Assembly (NCBI GenBank): GCA_945917385.1
Contig: CAMEHJ010000045.1
Span: 1 to 7,685 of the forward strand
DNA length: 7,685 bases
Source of the DNA: an uncultured bacterium
Lineage (GTDB): Bacteria > Bacillota_A > Clostridia > Oscillospirales > Oscillospiraceae
Reading direction: 5' to 3'
Below are positions 6,347 through 7,685 of the stretch, one piece after another. Position 1 is the first letter of the stretch; each line of letters starts with the position of its first letter. The notes beneath the pieces are model-generated. The model was given only the letters and a program-made list of their open reading frames with translations, was not told where the DNA came from and did not search any database. The translations under genes were made by a program, and so were the position numbers.

Positions 6347-6874
6347 TCATTTTATACTGTCGTCCGACATCAGCTCTACCACCTTGTGGTAGTATTTCTC
6401 CGCGCTGCGGCGGAAGTTTTTTTCTATCTTTTTTGCCTGCTCCTCGCCGGCGCACAGGAAGCTGAGATTGATGATCTCCCCCACTCCGTCGCTCATCGCA
6501 AGCTTTACAATGCACGCGCCGTCCCTGAATTCGTGCTTTGCGGTGATCATCGCGGCGCGGCGCATCGCCTCCTCGACGGGCGCAATGAGCTTGAGTGCCT
6601 TGCTGCGAACGGAGTACGGCAGGCTTGTCTCCACGGCGGCGGAATTGCGCTTGCCCTTTTCCGTGATGGTGTAGCCGGTCTCGGTTTCGGTGATATGCTC
6701 CGTCTCAACAAGCTCGGCAAGGCAGTCGGAATAGTCAAAGTAGCCGATGCCGTCGTCGCACTGGCAAAGCTCCCCCAGCACCTCCGGAGGCACCTCCCCC
6801 GGCAGTCTGCTGAGTATGAACAGAATAAGAATCTTTATATCAAGCTTTTCGTGAATAAATCCAAAGCGTTCCAT
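6347..6874 (-). CDS. DUF4364 family protein, winged-helix-like
   Basis: The protein has 175 residues, no signal peptide and no membrane segment. The N-terminal half (about 10-80) reads as a winged helix: KLDIKILILFILSRLPGEV (10-28), a helix pair with GYFDYSDCLAELVETEHI (44-61), then the wing ETGYTITEKGKRNS (65-78), the pattern seen in DUF4364 and in PadR/MarR-like folds. The C-terminal half carries DGACIVKLAMSDGVGEIINLSF (about 118-139) and a Lys/Arg-rich helix (about 145-165) and may be a partner or ligand domain. AAGGAG (6880-6885) lies 5 nt before the ATG. It is the first gene of the operon with asnA. A DNA-binding role is inferred from the fold, and no target is known to me. Confidence 0.8.
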   Translation of the reverse strand: MERFGFIHEKLDIKILILFILSRLPGEVPPEVLGELCQCDDGIGYFDYSDCLAELVETEHITETETGYTITEKGKRNSAAVETSLPYSVRSKALKLIAPVEEAMRRAAMITAKHEFRDGACIVKLAMSDGVGEIINLSFLCAGEEQAKKIEKNFRRSAEKYYHKVVELMSDDSIK

Positions 6875-6902
6875 CTCGGCTCCTTAAACATATAATACAT
6901 AC

Positions 6903-6930
6903 ATTATACTTCACCGGAGCATTTTTTCAA
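6903..6930 (-). promoter_or_regulatory. Sigma-A promoter of the DUF4364-asnA operon
   Basis: TTGAAA (6930-6925) and a perfect TATAAT (6908-6903) are separated by 16 nt. The start of transcription would be near 6896, leaving a leader of about 20 nt, too short for a riboswitch or T-box. Confidence 0.65.
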
Positions 6931-6937
6931 GTGAAAA
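6924..6937. promoter_or_regulatory. 14-bp palindrome over the -35 box, possible operator
   Basis: TTTTCA-AG-TGAAAA is a perfect inverted repeat overlapping the -35 box of the DUF4364-asnA promoter in the 135-bp divergent gap. A regulator bound here would block that promoter. The 8-bp palindrome CACCGGTG at 6953-6960 lies nearby. Whether DUF4364 or another protein binds is unknown. Confidence 0.3.
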
Positions 6938-6996
6938 TTAACACACATGACACACCGGTGCATACACTGTAATGAAGTATCTTCAATCCATTCAAC

Positions 6997-7002
6997 AGGA
7001 GG
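6997..7002 (+). promoter_or_regulatory. Ribosome binding site deciding the start at 7010
   Basis: A perfect AGGAGG lies 7 nt before the ATG at 7010 but only 1 nt before the in-frame ATG at 7004. Spacing therefore favours 7010. Confidence 0.75.
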
Positions 7003-7009
7003 TATGTCT

Positions 7010-7685
7010 ATGGCCGACAGAGTTGCGCCGGGTCGCACCGATGACTCAGCCTGTATTCGTCAAGCCGTTTCCGTCAATACAAGGAAGATATTTGATAGCT
7101 GCCGAGACAAGGACTGTGTAGACGATCTGCGGGTATACCCCACTGCCTGCTCTCAGTCCTACATAGAGAACGCGCTCAGTCTGAGAGCTAAGAACGCAGA
7201 GCTTCTCTATGTGAACGTTAAAGTTGCGCCGGTGGCCTTCAACCGCGGCTACTACACCGTGGACGCGACGTATTTTTACCGCATAACCGCCGAGACCTTC
7301 CCGCAGGGGCATCTTGTAACGGGACTTGCGGTGTTCGATAAACGGGTAATGCTTTTCGGCAGTCTCGGCAGTGTCAGGACCTTCTCCTCCGACTGCGCTT
7401 GCCCCATCGGGGATAACGACGATCTGCCCATCGCGGTGGTAAGCTCCGTTGACCCCGTCATTCTGCACTGCAAGCTCACGGATTCGGACTGCATGACGCC
7501 CACCGAGCTTGAAAACCGCACCATCCCCGAATTTATAAACTGCGCCTTCCCCGAAGGGCTTGTGCTGTGCGACACGAAGCGCCGCTGGTATGTGACCATC
7601 GGGCAGTTCAGCATCATCCGTCTTGAGCGCGACACACAGCTTCTCATCCCCGCCTACGATTACAGTATGCCGGATAAGGAGTGCC
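7010..7685 (+). CDS. Cysteine-rich conserved-looking protein of unknown function (3' end cut by window edge)
   Basis: The frame is open from the ATG at 7010 to the right edge, 225 codons visible. Codon use matches the neighbouring genes, and the perfect AGGAGG suggests high expression. There is no signal peptide or membrane helix. Eleven cysteines are visible (15, 31, 36, 47, 129, 131, 154, 161, 178, 187, 225), including the pattern TRKIFDSCRDKDCVDDLRVY (24-43) and a C-x-C at 129-131. Other marked segments are VKVAPVAFNRGYYTVDATYFYRI (about 70-92), TGLAVFDKRVMLFGS (104-118) and a beta-rich tail. I associate this motif set with a widespread uncharacterised clostridial family, but I cannot give it a name or function. 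Metal binding or disulfide-linked assembly (as in spore-coat proteins) are possibilities from the cysteines only. It diverges from the DUF4364-asnA operon. A weak plus-strand promoter candidate is ATGACA (6947-6952) with TGTAAT (6968-6973), spacing 15. Confidence 0.8.
   Translation, partial: MADRVAPGRTDDSACIRQAVSVNTRKIFDSCRDKDCVDDLRVYPTACSQSYIENALSLRAKNAELLYVNVKVAPVAFNRGYYTVDATYFYRITAETFPQGHLVTGLAVFDKRVMLFGSLGSVRTFSSDCACPIGDNDDLPIAVVSSVDPVILHCKLTDSDCMTPTELENRTIPEFINCAFPEGLVLCDTKRRWYVTIGQFSIIRLERDTQLLIPAYDYSMPDKEC

Noticed and set aside
6320..6895. Plus-strand 191-residue frame opposite the DUF4364 gene
   Set aside because: The minus-strand gene has a ribosome site, a promoter and a family-like sequence, and the plus frame is its shadow.
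6924..6937. CodY box at the DUF4364-asnA promoter
   Set aside because: The CodY motif has TTTTC and GAAAA arms with a single central base. Here four bases separate TTTTC from GAAAA, so it does not fit.
7046..7647. Minus-strand frames (7046-7468 and 7276-7647) near the right edge
   Set aside because: They are opposite the plus-strand cysteine-rich gene, which has a perfect AGGAGG and a continuous frame to the edge. The minus frames lack such support.

Overview
The window looks like chromosomal, vertically inherited DNA from an anaerobic Gram-positive bacterium of the class Clostridia, most likely an Oscillospirales/Lachnospirales-type gut lineage. This rests on strong AGGAGG-type ribosome sites, sigma-A-like promoters, roughly 50-55% GC coding DNA with AT-rich intergenic stretches, and gene families typical of Clostridia (DUF4364, DUF4830, a CdaR/PucR-type regulator, FtsEX with a secreted coiled-coil hydrolase cofactor). 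The taxonomic call is inference. I see no transposase, phage gene, CRISPR array, tRNA or rRNA.

Layout. Positions 1-3615, all on the minus strand and so read right to left, form a probable four-gene cell-wall/division unit. It runs from a PucR/CdaR-type regulator (3615-2524) to ftsE (2487-1798), ftsX (about 1808-921, overlapping ftsE) and a secreted CwlO/PcsB/EnvC-like coiled-coil protein (846 to past the left edge). The expected mechanism is that FtsE ATP hydrolysis, relayed through FtsX in the membrane, activates the secreted peptidoglycan hydrolase at the septum. The unit is preceded by a good sigma-A promoter (3858-3886) and an unusually long leader of about 235 nt with strong RNA hairpin potential.

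Positions 3953-4696 (minus) hold an RsuA/RluB-family rRNA pseudouridine synthase with its own extended -10 promoter. Divergent from it, 4780-5235 (plus) is a small membrane-anchored DUF4830-like protein. It ends in a near-perfect 17-bp stem terminator (5261-5305) that also separates it from the convergent asnA gene.

Positions 5314-6874 (minus) are a two-gene operon: a DUF4364 winged-helix-like protein followed 19 nt later by asnA, the ammonia-dependent asparagine synthetase. Its promoter (TTGAAA-16-TATAAT) lies at 6903-6930. Divergent from it, 7010 to past the right edge (plus) encodes a cysteine-rich protein of a family I cannot name, with a very strong ribosome binding site.

Most of the window is ordinary housekeeping sequence. 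The least explained parts are the structured leader upstream of the regulator-ftsEX unit, the physical link of that regulator to FtsEX and the hydrolase, and the unnamed cysteine-rich protein at the right edge.
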